From the NCBI GenBank assembly GCA_902800015.1, contig CADCCU010000004.1, positions 1 to 54,675 of the forward strand: 54,675 nt of DNA, read 5' to 3'. Positions within the stretch are counted from its first letter, which is position 1. Each line of letters opens with the position of its first letter. A program made the position numbers and the translations under genes. The notes beneath the pieces were generated by a model. The model saw only the letters and a program-made list of their open reading frames with translations, searched no databases and was not told the origin of the DNA. This DNA comes from an uncultured Ureaplasma sp. GTDB taxonomy: Bacteria > Bacillota_I > Bacilli_A > Mycoplasmatales > Mycoplasmoidaceae. Below are positions 42,496 through 54,341 of this stretch, in pieces.

Positions 42496-43269
42496 ATGGT
42501 ATTAATTATTGATATTGGTAATACTTCTTTAAAAGCTGCTGTTTTCTCTACTAATAAAAAACCTTTATCTTTTTATTGTATTAATGGAAAAGATAAGATT
42601 AATAATTTATTTAAATCCATTAAATCTAAATATGATATTGCTTCATGTTATATTTGCTCAGTTAGATCTTCCATGAATAAAAGTGTCATATCCGCTACTA
42701 AACTAATTTTCAATATTGATGCACAAATTATTAAAAATCAAGAATTTAAAAAAGAATTAGATTTGTCAGAATTCAATATAAATGAGATTGGTACTGATAT
42801 TTTAGCTTATGCTTTATTTTTAAAGAAAAAATACAAAAAATGTATAGGTTTTTGCTATGGAACAGCTGTTTTTGTAATCGGTGTTGATAATAGAAGGCTT
42901 TATGGTGCTATAATTTTCCCTGTTTCTTCTGCTGGCATAAGAGAATTAATAAGGAAAACAGAATTGATTCCGAGAAAATATAAAGCAATAAATACTAGTA
43001 ACTTTTTTGAATTTGGTGCAAATACATTGGAATCATTAATTTCTGGATCAAACCATTACCATAATGGCATCGTATTAAGCATTGTTAATTATTTGGGTGA
43101 AAAATTTAATTTTAAAAATGTTTGCTTGACTGGTGGCAATGCACCAAAAGTAGAAGAATTAAAAGGAATTAACAGAAAAATTAATTTTTTTAATGATGAT
43201 AATGCAATAATTTTAGGTGTATCATATTTAGTTTTTGACAAAAATAAAGCTAAAAAAGATCCTAAATAA
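42496..43269 (+). CDS. coaX: Type III pantothenate kinase
   Basis: 257 residues of the ASKHA fold. IIDIGNTSLKAAVF at the N-terminus is the phosphate-binding motif, NEIGTDILAYA holds the conserved GxD, and LTGGNAPKVEEL the adenosine motif. It phosphorylates pantothenate in the first CoA step. The middle part is diverged from Bacillus CoaX but all motifs are in order. Ends with an AT-rich spacer before pheS that contains a 9-bp all-AT hairpin. Confidence 0.85.
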   Translation: MVLIIDIGNTSLKAAVFSTNKKPLSFYCINGKDKINNLFKSIKSKYDIASCYICSVRSSMNKSVISATKLIFNIDAQIIKNQEFKKELDLSEFNINEIGTDILAYALFLKKKYKKCIGFCYGTAVFVIGVDNRRLYGAIIFPVSSAGIRELIRKTELIPRKYKAINTSNFFEFGANTLESLISGSNHYHNGIVLSIVNYLGEKFNFKNVCLTGGNAPKVEELKGINRKINFFNDDNAIILGVSYLVFDKNKAKKDPK

Positions 43270-43347
43270 AATATTAATTTTTATATAAATAAATATTTAC
43301 TATTTATATTATTATAAATGTAATATATTTATACACAACTATTTACT

Positions 43348-44370
43348 ATGATAGATTTAACTAAACTTTTGAACGAAGCTAGCATTCAATTCCAACAATG
43401 CAAAAACAAAAATGATTTGATTATTGCTAAAAATATTTTTACCAAAAAACATATAGCTCCTTTATATAGTCAATTAAAAACATTGTCTAATGATAAGAAA
43501 CAAAGTTTTGGAAAAGAAATAAATACTTTTAAAAATAAAATTAATGACATATTTGAAGAATATGCACAAAAAATAGAAGAATTAACAAATGTTGACAACC
43601 ATACACCGATTGCAGACTTATCTATAAATTCAACTGACTTAAGCAAAGGCGTGTTATCACCAATTAACATAGTATCGCAAGAAGTTATTGATTTTTTTAG
43701 AAAACTTAACTTTACTGTTGTTGGTGGAAATGAAGTTACTTCTGTCAAATATAATTTTGATAATTTGAATGTACCAAAAGATCATCCTGGCAGACAAACA
43801 AGCGAATCTTTATATATTGACGAAAATACTATGCTTCGTGCACATACAACTGCAGGAACTGCTGAACAAATTTTACTACATAACAAATCGAAAGATTTAA
43901 GAGTCTTAACTGTTGGTAATGTTTATCGAAATGATGATGATGATCTTTCACATTCTCATCAATTTAATCAAATTGATGTAATTTGGGTAAAAGACGGATT
44001 AACTGTTGGTAATCTAAAGTGATTAATGACTTCACTTTTACAACATTTATATGGAAAAGATGTAAAAATTAGATATCGTATGTCATTCTTTCCATTTACT
44101 GAACCTTCTATTGAGGGTGATATTGAATGTCCTGTATGTCATGGTAAGGGTTGCAGTTTATGTAAGAAATCAGGATGATTAGAAATTTTAGGTGCAGGAA
44201 TGTTACACCAAGAAGTTTTGAAAAAAGCAGGAGTATCATGTAAAACAGCTATTGCTGCTGGAATGGGAATAGACAGATTAGCAATGATTAAATATGGCAT
44301 TAGCGATATTAGATATTTATATACAAATGACTTTAGATTCTCTAAACAATTTAAAAAAGGAGGAAAATAA
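43348..44370 (+). CDS. pheS: Phenylalanyl-tRNA synthetase alpha subunit
   Basis: 340 residues. [10 protein letters not shown] (class II motif 2 region), [16 protein letters not shown], the [12 protein letters not shown] cysteine cluster and [14 protein letters not shown], then [14 protein letters not shown] (motif 3). It pairs with PheT to charge tRNA-Phe. Two TGA Trp codons. No T-box leader is visible in the 78-base upstream spacer. Confidence 0.95.
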
Positions 44371-44372
44371 TT

Positions 44373-46715
44373 ATGTTAATTTCTAAAAACTTCTTAACTT
44401 CAATTGTTCCTCAATTCAAAAATGTTAGTGATGCTGATATTGATAAAGCAACATACAATTTAGGTATGGTACTTGAACAAGTAATTAAACATCCTAAATT
44501 AGATAACATCTATGTTGGTAAAGTTTTGCAATTTGAAAGAATCAAAGGTTCTAAGAAACTTCGTTATGTTGTTGTTGAAGTTGATAACAAAAAAACTTAT
44601 AACATTGTTTGTGGTGCTAATAATTTTAAGAAAAACGACCTTGTAGCTGTAGCTCTTCCTGGTGCTAAATTACATAATGGTATTAATATTGCTGAAAGAG
44701 ACATTCTTGGTTATAAATCTCAAGGTATGCTATGTGGATATAATGAACTAACTCCATACGGTAGTGAATATTTAGATTATAATGATAAAAATGGTATTGT
44801 TATCTTAGATAAAAATGCTAAAGTTGGCACTTGCACTGTTGCTCAGGAACTTGGTTTAGATGATACAATTTATGACTTAACTTTACCTTCTGATCGTCCA
44901 GATTGAATGGGATCTATTTTAATTATTAAAGATCTTGCTAATTGATTTGGATTTAAATTTAATCTAAAACAAGTTGTTTCACAATTAAAAACATTTGGTA
45001 ATAATCTTATAAAGATTAATAAAGATTTATGTTCTTTTGCTTCTTATTTAAAAATTGATAATGTAAATTTCAAAAAATATAGCCCTTGAAAATTAAAAAG
45101 ACTTTTAATTAATAATGGTTGCAAATGTGAGAATAAAATAATCGATTTAATTACACAAATTACATATTTAACAGGTATTGCACCTTTAATATTTGATGCT
45201 AATAAAATTACTAATAATATCATTGAAAAATATGCTGATAAAAATCAACATATTACATACAATAGCAAAACATACAATTTAACAAATGAAGATGTAATTT
45301 TAACTGACAACAATGGCGAAGTTTTAGCTATTGAGGGTGTTTGTGTTGATGACAAGTATACACCACAATTAACAAGTAAATCTCTTGGTTTATACATAAG
45401 CAATTTAACTCATTGATTGCCTCGTAAGAGTGCTATGGTTCACAATATTAGCACTCTAACTTCAAAGTTTGCAGTTAAACCTGTTTCATTATTTCAAATT
45501 AATTTATTTATCAAATATATTGAAAAGAAATTTAAAAATACAGTATTAACAAATTTGTGTAATACAATTGAATCTAACAAAGAAATCGCTTTTAATCTTA
45601 AAGAGTGCTTAGATTTTATTAAACCAATTGATGCTAAAAGATTCAAATCAACTTTAAGATCTTTGAATTTTAAAGTATTAAAAACTTCTGCTATCGTGCC
45701 TGGCTATCGTAAAGATTTAGTTAACCAGTATGACTTGTGTGAAGAAGTAATTAAAAAATTGTCAATTGATGTTATTGAAATTCAGCCTATTGAAGCAACA
45801 ATAGATGTTGGTTTTAATAATCATGATGAGTTTTATTATTTAAACAACTTAAGACAAATTATGATTGATAATTTCTTTGTAGAAACTAAGACGTATAACT
45901 TAACAAGCAAGGAAGCTATTGAAAGATGAAATGTTTTTGGTTTAAAACCGATGTATGAACTACATCCATGTTCAAATAATGAACATCGATTTATGAAATT
46001 ATCATTAGTTGATAATATGTTAAAAGTTATTGAATATAATTTAAACCGAAAAAATAACTTATATCCTATTTTTGAATTACAAAAGATTTACAATGTAAAA
46101 AATGAATGAAATTTAACTTGCATTTCTTTTGCTAAATATTCTATTGATAAAATTCATAATTCATATATTAATTTAGATACATTTGGATTAAAAGCAATTC
46201 TAGCTCAAATTCAAAATTTCTTTGGTGTTAATTTAGGTATGCAAAAAGCAACAAATCCTTGTTTCGCTAAACAAGATTGTTTATCAATTAAATATCAAAA
46301 TGAAATTATTGGTTATATTGGTTGTTTAAATAAAAAACAATTAAAAGCATATAAAATTAATCAAGAACTATATGCGTTAGTTTTAAACATTGAACCATTG
46401 ATGAATGCTGTAACTACAAATGAATTAAAAATTAAACCACTATTAACAACTTTACCAGTATTAAAAGATATTACATATCTTGCGAATAAAAATACAGATG
46501 TAGAAGGTATTAATAAAGAAATTAAATCTTTAAGTTTTATTGCAGATTATGAATATATTTCTGCATACCAACAAGAAAATAGTGACATTATTTCATATAC
46601 TATTCACGTAACAATCAATAATAATGAAACTTTAACAAAAGAAAATATTGATATGTTTATTAATAATATTGTCAATATTATTAAAAAACACAATGGTGAA
46701 GTAAAAGGATTTTAA
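44373..46715 (+). CDS. pheT: Phenylalanyl-tRNA synthetase beta subunit
   Basis: 780 residues. An N-terminal tRNA-binding (EMAP-like) domain (LDNIYVGKVLQF, NIVCGANNFKKNDLVAVALPGAKL), the B3/B4 editing region, B5 domain, and a C-terminal ferredoxin-fold anticodon-binding domain (LPVLKDITYLANKNTD). It begins two bases after pheS behind a strong AAGGAGG ribosome binding site. Several TGA Trp codons. An 8-bp inverted repeat in the middle of the gene (45425-45455) looks accidental. Confidence 0.95.
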
Positions 46716-46719
46716 ATAA

Positions 46720-47202
46720 ATGAAAAGAAAAGATTATATTGATTGAGACCAATATTTTATGGGTGTAGCTGAATTATCAGCACATAGATCAAAAGATCCT
46801 AATACACAGGTGGGCTGTTGTATTGCTTCACCTGATAATAAAATTTATTCGTTAGGATATAATGGTTTGCCTAATGGATTAAGTGATGATGAATTTCCAT
46901 GAGACAATAAATCTAACAATCCAGAAGAAACAAAATATCCATATGTTTGTCATTCTGAATTAAATGCAATACTTAACTTTACTGGTCACTCATTACGTGG
47001 TTGTAGATTATATGTAACATTGTTCCCATGCAATGAGTGCGCTAAAGCTATTATCCAATCAGGAATTAAAGAAGTAATATACCGAGACAACCTTTATCCA
47101 GATTCAGTAGCAACTAAAGTATCAATTAAGATGTTCAAGGCTGCTAATGTCAAAGTTACAAAATATAAAAATAAAAACAGGGAAATTAAACTAATAATAT
47201 AA
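46720..47202 (+). CDS. dCMP deaminase (ComEB family)
   Basis: 160 residues. Zinc/catalytic motifs CHSELNA (His78, Glu80) and PCNEC (Cys104, Cys107) in the deoxycytidylate deaminase arrangement; [19 protein letters not shown] is typical of the N-terminus. It converts dCMP to dUMP for thymidylate synthesis. It starts four bases after pheT, and nrdD begins 11 bases later with an AAGGAAG site, so nucleotide genes are grouped. Confidence 0.9.
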
Positions 47203-47213
47203 GGAAGTAAAAT

Positions 47214-49169
47214 ATGAAAAAGGTAATTAAAAGAGATAATCGATTATCAGAATTTAATGCAGATAAAATTAGAAATGCTATTATTGCTGCTGCGCAATAT
47301 AATCAAATAGATTTATCATTAATGCAAATTGATGATATTTTAAAACAATGTATACAAAAAATCGAAGCTATTCAACTTGAATCTATTGCTGTTGAACAAA
47401 TTCAAGATATTGTTGTTGAATCAATAAAAGAATGTGGATATGATACATTAGCTGCTTTGTACCAAAATTACCGTGAGCAACGTACTAAATTACGAGAACA
47501 CAAGAGTGATTTAATGAAAAAAATTATCGCGATTGGAGTTGAAACAGATCGTGATAATGCAAATGTTGGTAACAACTTCTCAGCAAAACTATTACGTATT
47601 GCATCTGAAGCAAATAAATGACATGTATTAAATACTGTGCTTCCTGAAAAACTAGCAAAACTACATGAAAATGGTGACGTTTATATTCATGATTTAGATA
47701 GTTACAATTTAACATTGAACTGTTTGCACTTGCCTACTGCTAAATTATTAAAAAATGGTTTTAATACTGGATATGGAACAATTAAATCTCCTAAAAGTAT
47801 TGGTGTTGCTGCTGAGTTAGTATGTATTATGCTTCAAGCTTCGCAAAACGATATGTTTGGTGGTCAATCACACCCAAATTTTGATAATGATTTAGCTCCT
47901 TATGTTAATATTACAAGAGAAAAAATTCGTCAACAAGTATTAGAAGATGGCGTGACTGGTGATAAAGCTGAAGAAATTATTAAAAAAAGAACTAAGGATG
48001 CTGTTGATCAAGCAATGCAAGCTATTGTGTTTAATCTAAATACAATGCATTCACGTGCTGGAAGCCAAGTTCCTTTTAGTTCATTAAACATCGGTATTCC
48101 TCAAAGTGATGATGCTGCTTTAATATGTCAATCTTTTTTAGAGCAATATATGAAAGGTTTAGGAAATGGCGAACAACCAATTTTCCCAAATATTATCTTT
48201 AGAGTAAAAGCTGGTGTAAATAGAAATCCAGGTGATAAATATCATTATTTATTTGAATTAGCATGTAAATCAACAAGCTTAAGAATGAATCCTACATTCA
48301 TGAATATTGATGCTGATTTTAATAAAGAATATTATGATAAAGGCATTTTACCTGCAACAATGGGCTGCCGAACCTATGTTTTATCTAATTGTAATGGCCC
48401 TGCCGGTGTTGAGGGACGTGGAAATAATGCGCCATCAACAATTAATTTGCCAAGAATTGGTATTCTAGCAAATCATGACATTGACAAATTCTTTAAACTT
48501 TTAGATGAAAGAATTAACGATGCTCTTGAAATTTTATTAAATCGTTATGAAGTTTTAAAGAAATTAAAAGTTAAGGACTTGCCCTTTGTATGTGGCCAAG
48601 GGCTAATGAAAGGTTCTGAAAATCTAAGTTTAAATGATAGCATTGAACCTGTAATGAAAAACGGTACTTGAGGAATTGGTTATATTGGTTTAGCTGAAAC
48701 TTTGGTTGCTTTAATTGGCGAACACCATGGTCAAAGTGAAAAGGCAAAAGAATTAGGTTTAAAAATTGTTACCCATATTCGTCAAAGATGTGATGAAATT
48801 AAAAAAGAAAAATCAATGAATTTTAGTTGCTATGCAACTCCTGCGGAAGGTTTGAGTGGTAAATTTGTTAAAATGGACCAGAAATTATTTGGTAAGATTC
48901 CTGGAGTAACTGATAAAGAGTACTACACAAACTCATATCACATTCCTGTTTCTTTCCCAATTTCTATAGCTGATAAGATAAGAATAGAAGCTCCATACCA
49001 CAAATTGTCAAACGGTGGCCATATCTCATATATTGAATTTGATTCATATCCAAGTGCAGAAGTAATCGAAAAAATTATAACATGAGCATACACAGAAACA
49101 AACATCAACTATATGGGTATTAACTTCCATATTAGATATTGTTTAGATTGTTGTCATGATGAAGAATAA
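47214..49169 (+). CDS. nrdD: Anaerobic ribonucleoside-triphosphate reductase, large part lacking glycyl-radical domain
   Basis: 651 residues. An N-terminal ATP-cone (VIKRDNRLSEFNADKIRNAI) precedes the ten-stranded barrel. NCLHLP (Cys170) and MGCRTYV (Cys385) match the paired catalytic cysteines of class III enzymes, and EGRGNNAPSTINLPRIG is diagnostic. The chain ends at RYCLDCCHDEE: Cys643 and Cys646 are the first half of the usual zinc site, then TAA. The normal continuation (second CxxC pair and the R-x-x-GYL glycyl radical loop) is absent here, but is encoded as a separate gene at 49727. It would reduce NTPs to dNTPs without oxygen, only if the two parts assemble. Confidence 0.93.
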
Positions 49170-49172
49170 TTT

Positions 49173-49691
49173 ATGGCAGAAAAAATAAGATTAGCTGGAA
49201 TAGCACAAAATAGTTTAGTTAATGGTTTAGGTTTGAGGAAAGTTTTCTTTTCTCAAGGCTGCACACATAAGTGTAAAAATTGTTTTAATCCTTCTACTTG
49301 AAGTTTTGAAAGTGGAGAATTAATTGATATTGATGATCTTGTAAAACAAGTAAAAGATGAATATTTTTTAGATGGCGTCACTTTTAGCGGTGGTGATCCT
49401 TTCCAACAAGCAGATAAATTTGCAACTCTTGCAAAACAATTAAAAAAAATTCATATTAATATATGGTGCTACACTGGATATACCTGAGAAGAATTGCTAG
49501 AATTATCTAAAACAGATAATGGAGTGAGAGATTTAATGCATAATTGTGATGTTATTGTTGATGGCCCTTTTATCCAAGAAGAACATGAACCAGGTTTATT
49601 ATTTAAAGGCAGTAGAAACCAAAGAATCATTAATGTAGTTGAGTCATTAAAACAAAATAGAATTGTTTTAATGAATATTACTAAAAAATAA
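49173..49691 (+). CDS. nrdG: Anaerobic ribonucleotide reductase activating enzyme
   Basis: 172 residues. The radical-SAM motif CTHKCKNC (Cys30, Cys34, Cys37) binds a [4Fe-4S] cluster; TFSGGDPFQQ and WCYTGYTWEE are typical of NrdG. It cleaves SAM to place a glycyl radical on NrdD. It begins three bases after the nrdD stop, in the same frame. Here its substrate glycine is on the small protein encoded next (49727). Electrons may come from a ferredoxin or flavodoxin. Confidence 0.93.
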
Positions 49692-49726
49692 TTTTATATT
49701 TATAATAATGAGTAATAAGGATATAT

Positions 49727-49927
49727 ATGAACAAGAATAAAAAAGTTACATACTTAACACCAGATCAAGATGTTTGTCCAGTTTGTGGAAGTAAACATAT
49801 CCAAAATGTTAGTCGTATTACAGGCTATCTATCATTAGATGAAAGATTTGGAAGCGGAAAAGTTGCTGAAAGAAATGATAGAGTTTGTCACAATAACAAT
49901 AAACACGAAAAAATCTACTCTAAATAA
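49727..49927 (+). CDS. Detached glycyl-radical domain of NrdD
   Basis: 66 residues. CPVCG (Cys17, Cys20) is the second half of the NrdD zinc site, and RITGYLS contains the probable radical glycine, Gly33; DERFGSGKVAERNDRVCH is the usual NrdD C-terminal end. It therefore completes the nrdD product that stops after its first CxxC pair. It has its own start codon and an AAGG ribosome binding site, is in a different frame from nrdD, and is separated by nrdG, so it is a genuine second polypeptide, not a sequencing frameshift. It is reminiscent of GrcA (YfiD), the spare glycyl-radical part of pyruvate formate-lyase. A strong terminator follows. Confidence 0.85.
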   Translation: MNKNKKVTYLTPDQDVCPVCGSKHIQNVSRITGYLSLDERFGSGKVAERNDRVCHNNNKHEKIYSK

Positions 49928-49943
49928 TTTAGAATAATTAAAT

Positions 49944-49976
49944 AAAAAAACAAGGCTTGTGCCTTGTTTTTATTTT
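49944..49976. terminator. Bidirectional terminator between NrdD radical domain and tdk
   Basis: AACAAGGC / GCCTTGTT with a TTGT loop, A-run on the left and T-run on the right. It ends the nucleotide operon (+) and also overlaps the stop of tdk (-). Confidence 0.85.
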
Positions 49977-50569
49977 TTTATCTGGTGGTGTTGTCGACAT
50001 CTAGCTTCGTATGATTCGTTATCACCAATTTGAATAATCTCATCAGATATTTTTGCAGGTTCACCATTAATTAATCTTTGAGTTCTGTTTGCTTCGCCAC
50101 CGCACACAGTACAAATAGCCGTTAGTTTTGTTACATGATCAGCATATGCTAATATATTAGTCATAGCCGGAAAAGGAATACCACGGAAATCAAGATCAAG
50201 TCCTGCTACATAAACTACATATCCTAAATTAGCTAATTTATTACATATTTGACCTAATTCTTCATCCAAAAATTGTGCTTCATCAATTGCTATAGCATCA
50301 ATCTTAGTATTATTTTTAGTTTCATATTCTTTTAAATAATCGATAATCTCAGAAGATTTAGATATTTTAATGCATTTATTGTTCCTACCATCACGAGAGG
50401 TTACATGGGCAGATCTGGTATCAATCTTAGGTTTAAAAATTAAATATGATATATCAGCATATTGGAAACGATTAATACGTCTTAACATTTCTTCTGATTT
50501 TCCTGCAAACATTGGACCGCATATTACTTCTATCCAGCCTTTTTGTTTATTAAATGCATTTAGTTTCAT
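49970..50569 (-). CDS. tdk: Thymidine kinase
   Basis: 199 residues of type II TK. P-loop GPMFAGKS (18-25), AIDEAQFLD (catalytic Glu region), GLDLDFRGIPF and the zinc cysteines CTVCGG and CRQHH near the end. It phosphorylates thymidine to dTMP, the salvage complement to the dCMP deaminase route. It converges on the nrdD operon. Confidence 0.95.
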   Translation of the reverse strand: MKLNAFNKQKGWIEVICGPMFAGKSEEMLRRINRFQYADISYLIFKPKIDTRSAHVTSRDGRNNKCIKISKSSEIIDYLKEYETKNNTKIDAIAIDEAQFLDEELGQICNKLANLGYVVYVAGLDLDFRGIPFPAMTNILAYADHVTKLTAICTVCGGEANRTQRLINGEPAKISDEIIQIGDNESYEARCRQHHQIKK

Positions 50570-50581
50570 AACTATTCCTTT

Positions 50582-51685
50582 TTATACATTAAACCTGAAT
50601 AAACACACATCACCATCTTCCATGATGTAGCTTTTGCCTCCAGTGTGCATTCTTCCTTTTTCTTTTACTGCTGCTTCAGATTTAGCTTCTAGTAAATCTT
50701 TTCAATTACATATTTCAGCACAAATAAAACCTCTTTCAAAGTCTGTATGAATAAGACCGGCACATTGAGGTGCAGTCATACCTTTTTTAAAAGTTCAAGC
50801 TTTTGTTTCTTTCTTACCAAATGTGAAGAATGTTTCTAAACCTAATGTTTTATATGTAGCTTTAATTAAATTATCTAAACCAGTTTGTTTTATTTGTAAA
50901 TCTTTAATAAATTGTTCACGATCCTCATCTTTTAAAATAGAAAGTTCATATTCAGTACTAATAGAAATAGGAATTACTAGTTCTTTAGTTGTCGATGATA
51001 TACATTCTTTTAATTTAATATAATTTTTATTATTTTCTGGACAAGTTATATCATCTGCATCGATATTAGCAATATAAATCATTGGTTTCATTGTTAATAA
51101 ATTAAAACTTTTAACCATTAACAATTCTTCTTTTGATAATTCTGTATCTTTAGCTAATTTAGTTTCTAAAAGTACTTGTTTTATCTTATTACAAGTTTGT
51201 AATTCTTGTTCACTTAATTTATCACCAGTTTTTACTTTTGGTATTAATTTTTCTATTCTTTTAGTAATAACTTCTAAATCAGCCATTATTAATTCAAGAT
51301 TAACAATACCTATATCTCGAATAGGATCTACTCCATCATAAACATGTGTAATGTTTTTATCTCCAAAACATCTCACAACATGACAAATTGCGTCTACTTC
51401 ACGAATGTTAGATAAAAATTTATTTCCTAAACCTTCACCTTTACTTGCACCTCTAACCAAACCCGCAATATCAACAAAAGTACAAGTAGCAAATGTTGTT
51501 TTTTCTGCTTTTGCTAATTCAGCTAATTTAATTAACCTTTCATCGTATACTTTTACAACACCAACATTAGGTTCAATAGTAGCAAATGGATAATTTGCTG
51601 CTTCAACTTGAGAATTAGTAATTGTATTAAATAATGTTGATTTACCAACGTTTGGTAATCCAATTATGCCTGCGAATAATGTCAT
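50582..51685 (-). CDS. ychF: Redox-regulated ATPase YchF (Obg-like)
   Basis: 367 residues. P-loop GLPNVGKST (8-16), then [31 protein letters not shown] and a C-terminal TGS-like domain ending [17 protein letters not shown]. YchF/OLA1 prefers ATP and binds ribosomes. Its C-terminal 70 residues are only reached by reading the TGA at 50795 as Trp. It follows dnaN on the same strand. Confidence 0.93.
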
Positions 51686-51705
51686 ATATATACTTATTTT
51701 ACTTA

Positions 51706-52824
51706 TTAATGTCTTAAAGGAAGGATTAAAAATTTTAAATTTTCTTCTTTTTTATCAGTAATTAATATTGGTTTATTTATATTAATAAAATTAAATGTGA
51801 TTGTTTTATTATCAATTGCTTTTAAAATATGATTTAAATATCTAACATTTAATAAGAAATCAAATTTTTCATTAAAATTAGCATTAGTAATTTGAATTTC
51901 CTCAAAAGAGTCACCGAATTCAATGTTTTTACTAGATATTGAAATTTTATCTTTCTCAATTAACAAATTAAATGTTGCGTCTTTTTCATTTTGAATTAAA
52001 GGCAATGTTCGATTAGCAGCATCAATAAGTGTAGATTTATCCACATCAAAAACATTATTATAGTTTGCTTCAAGTGTTTTATAAACTGATGGATAATCTG
52101 ATTCTAAAAGTTTAAAGAAAAATATATTTTGATTATCTTCAATTATTAATTTACCATTACTTCATCATAAATTAGGTTGTTCTTTGCTTTCAACAGATAA
52201 TATATTTAAAAAGTTTAAAATTTTTGTTGAGATAATAATTTTAAATTTTGTACCTGTATATGGTTCTTGATAATATGATAAATGGTATGAATCAGTAGCA
52301 ATAGCTTTTATTAAATTATCATCATTATCAGTGTCTAAACAAATACCATTTAAAACATTTGCTTCGTCATTTGAATAAGCAACAAAACTATTTAATTTAT
52401 CATTAATTTTTTGAATGAATTTATTTGAAAGTTTAAAATTCGTTCAATCTGAATATTGAAAAGAAATATTTGGATATGAATTTGGATCTAAAATATTTAA
52501 ATTACATGAAAATTTATCATTGTAAATTTTCAATACTGATTCATCGATGATTTCTAAAGTTAATTTTTTAGATTTTAAAGAATTTAAAATATTTATTATC
52601 ATCTTACCTTTAACTAAAAATTTACCTGTTGATTCTATTTCAAATCCTTCTTTTATATTAATTTGACTGTAACATAAGTTATTTGATGTAACTAATGTAA
52701 TAGAATTTTCATTAACTTCAAATAAAATACTTTCTAATATAGGATTTAATCCTTTAGTATCAATTGTATTTAAAGCAAGTTGAATATTTTTAATTAAAAT
52801 GTTGGTGTCTATTGTTATTTTCAT
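51706..52824 (-). CDS. dnaN: DNA polymerase III sliding clamp, beta subunit
   Basis: 372 residues, the usual clamp length. The N-terminus MKITIDTNILIKNIQLALN, GLNPILESILFEV, and a C-terminus ending in ILPLRH are the beta-clamp pattern, with three domains of similar fold. It tethers Pol III to DNA. Several TGA Trp codons lie in the middle. It follows dnaA on the same strand after a 66-base AT-only spacer with short TTTATTTTATA repeats. A perfect DnaA-box-like TTATCCACA occurs at 52037. Confidence 0.92.
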
Positions 52825-52890
52825 AATAAATTTATTTTATATTTATTTTATATTTATATATTATTATATGTCTTGTCGGAAAGTTGGAAA

Positions 52891-54264
52891 TTAAATATTT
52901 TTATATATTTTTTCAATAAAATTTTTTAAATTTTCATCCTTTTCTAATATTTTTTCTATTTTTTCCACTGATTCCATTACTGTAGAATGACTTCTACTAC
53001 CAAAATATTTACCTATTTCATCATAAGGCATGTCATATTTTTTTCTCAAAACATATTGACATACATGACGACAATTAGAAATTTCATGTTTTCTAGATTT
53101 AGATTTGACTTGTTTAGGATTTACTCCGTAAGCTGAACAAATCATACTAATAACAATCTGTGGATCAACTGTATAACCCTTATTTTTTATTTCATTTTGA
53201 TCATCAATTTCAGTAGCTTTTTGTACTGTATTTATAGTAATAATTGAATTAGGTGCTAAATTATTGTAAACATAAAACATTACTTTATTTAAAAAACCTT
53301 CAAGTTTTCTTATATCATCTTGATTTCGTCTAACAATATAATCTATAGCTTCAGAAGCAACCACATAATCTTTATATTCTTCTTTAATTTTCATTTCTAA
53401 AATATGAGTCATAGCTTCTAAACTAGGTTTAGTAATTTGGATATGTAACCCAGAAGTAAATCTTGAAATCATTCTTGGTTCAAAATTTTCTAACTGATTA
53501 GGATGTTTATCACTTGTTAAAATAATTATTTTACCATGAGTAATATTGTAATTAAAGATATTAAAAAAGATTTCATTTATTTTTTCTTTTTTTGCTAAAA
53601 ATTGAACATCATCAATTAATAACAAATCATATGATTGATATTCATCTTTTAATTTTTCAATACTCTCATTATTTTTAGAACTTAGAGCATGATAAATTTC
53701 TCTAACAAATTCATCAGATGTAACATATTTAATTTTTGAAGTTGGATGAAGTTTAGCGTATTCATTTCCAACAGCATGAAGTAAATGAGTTTTTCCTAAT
53801 CCTACACCACTAGAAATAAAAATAGGATTTCAAATTTTTTTAGAATTAAAAATACTTTTAACAGCATTATATGCGCTTTTATTAAAATTTTCAACGTAAA
53901 AATTTTCAAAAGATAGAGCTACGTTTGTATTAGAATTATTTAATAAAAAAATATCAGCATTTTTATTATCTTTTTTAATTTGTTCTTCTAAAGTAATAAT
54001 GTCTTCATGTGTTAAAAAAATAATATCCAACTTATTATTAATTGTATTTGCAAAGGTTTTAATAAATAAATCTTTATAGTTATTTTCAATGGTACTTTTT
54101 AAAAAATTATTATTTACTAACAAAACAATTTTATTATCAACTATTCCATAAAAAAGTACATTTTTTAGAAAATCATTGTAAATTTGGTCATTGTTTATAG
54201 TTTTTTTAATACTATTTTTAATGTTAATAAAATTATCTCTAATAATTTTTGTATCGTAATTCAT
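52891..54264 (-). CDS. dnaA: Chromosomal replication initiator DnaA
   Basis: 457 residues. Walker A SGVGLGKTHLLH (Lys158), Walker B LLLIDDVQFL, a SRFTSGL box and the C-terminal DNA-binding signature (NCRHVCQYVLRKKYDMPYDEIG then GSRSHSTVMESV). It binds DnaA boxes and opens the origin. One TGA Trp codon at 53830-53832. dnaA-dnaN order is standard. The upstream region is only 77 bases before the transposase stop, with no DnaA-box cluster. Confidence 0.95.
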
Positions 54265-54341
54265 TATTTATTTTTCTATCTAACCACTTAGACTTGAAAA
54301 TTATTATATTAAAAACATTAAATGCACATAAATTATTTGAG
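54265..54341. other. Short spacer between dnaA and transposase; possible origin-proximal DNA
   Basis: 77 bases of AT-rich DNA hold the dnaA promoter region. No consensus TTATCCACA repeats are seen here or in the following transposase sequence, so I do not call an origin, only mark where one would be expected. Confidence 0.3.

Noticed and set aside
45425-45455. GAGTGCTA ... TAGCACTC inverted repeat resembling a CIRCE (HrcA) operator
   Set aside because: The arms are in the reverse order of CIRCE (TTAGCACTC-N9-GAGTGCTAA), the spacer is 13, and it lies in the middle of pheT coding sequence.
47167-49172. Stop read-through fusing NrdD to NrdG (same frame)
   Set aside because: The stop is TAA, nrdG has its own ATG three bases later, and NrdD/NrdG are normally separate proteins.
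52037-52045. Perfect DnaA box TTATCCACA
   Set aside because: Single copy inside dnaN; with no neighbouring boxes it is not enough for an origin call. Another isolated copy is inside prfA at 21384.
52825-52890. AT-only repeats between dnaN and dnaA as an origin unwinding element
   Set aside because: Only a few imperfect TTTATTTTATA units and no adjacent DnaA boxes; ordinary intergenic AT richness explains it.
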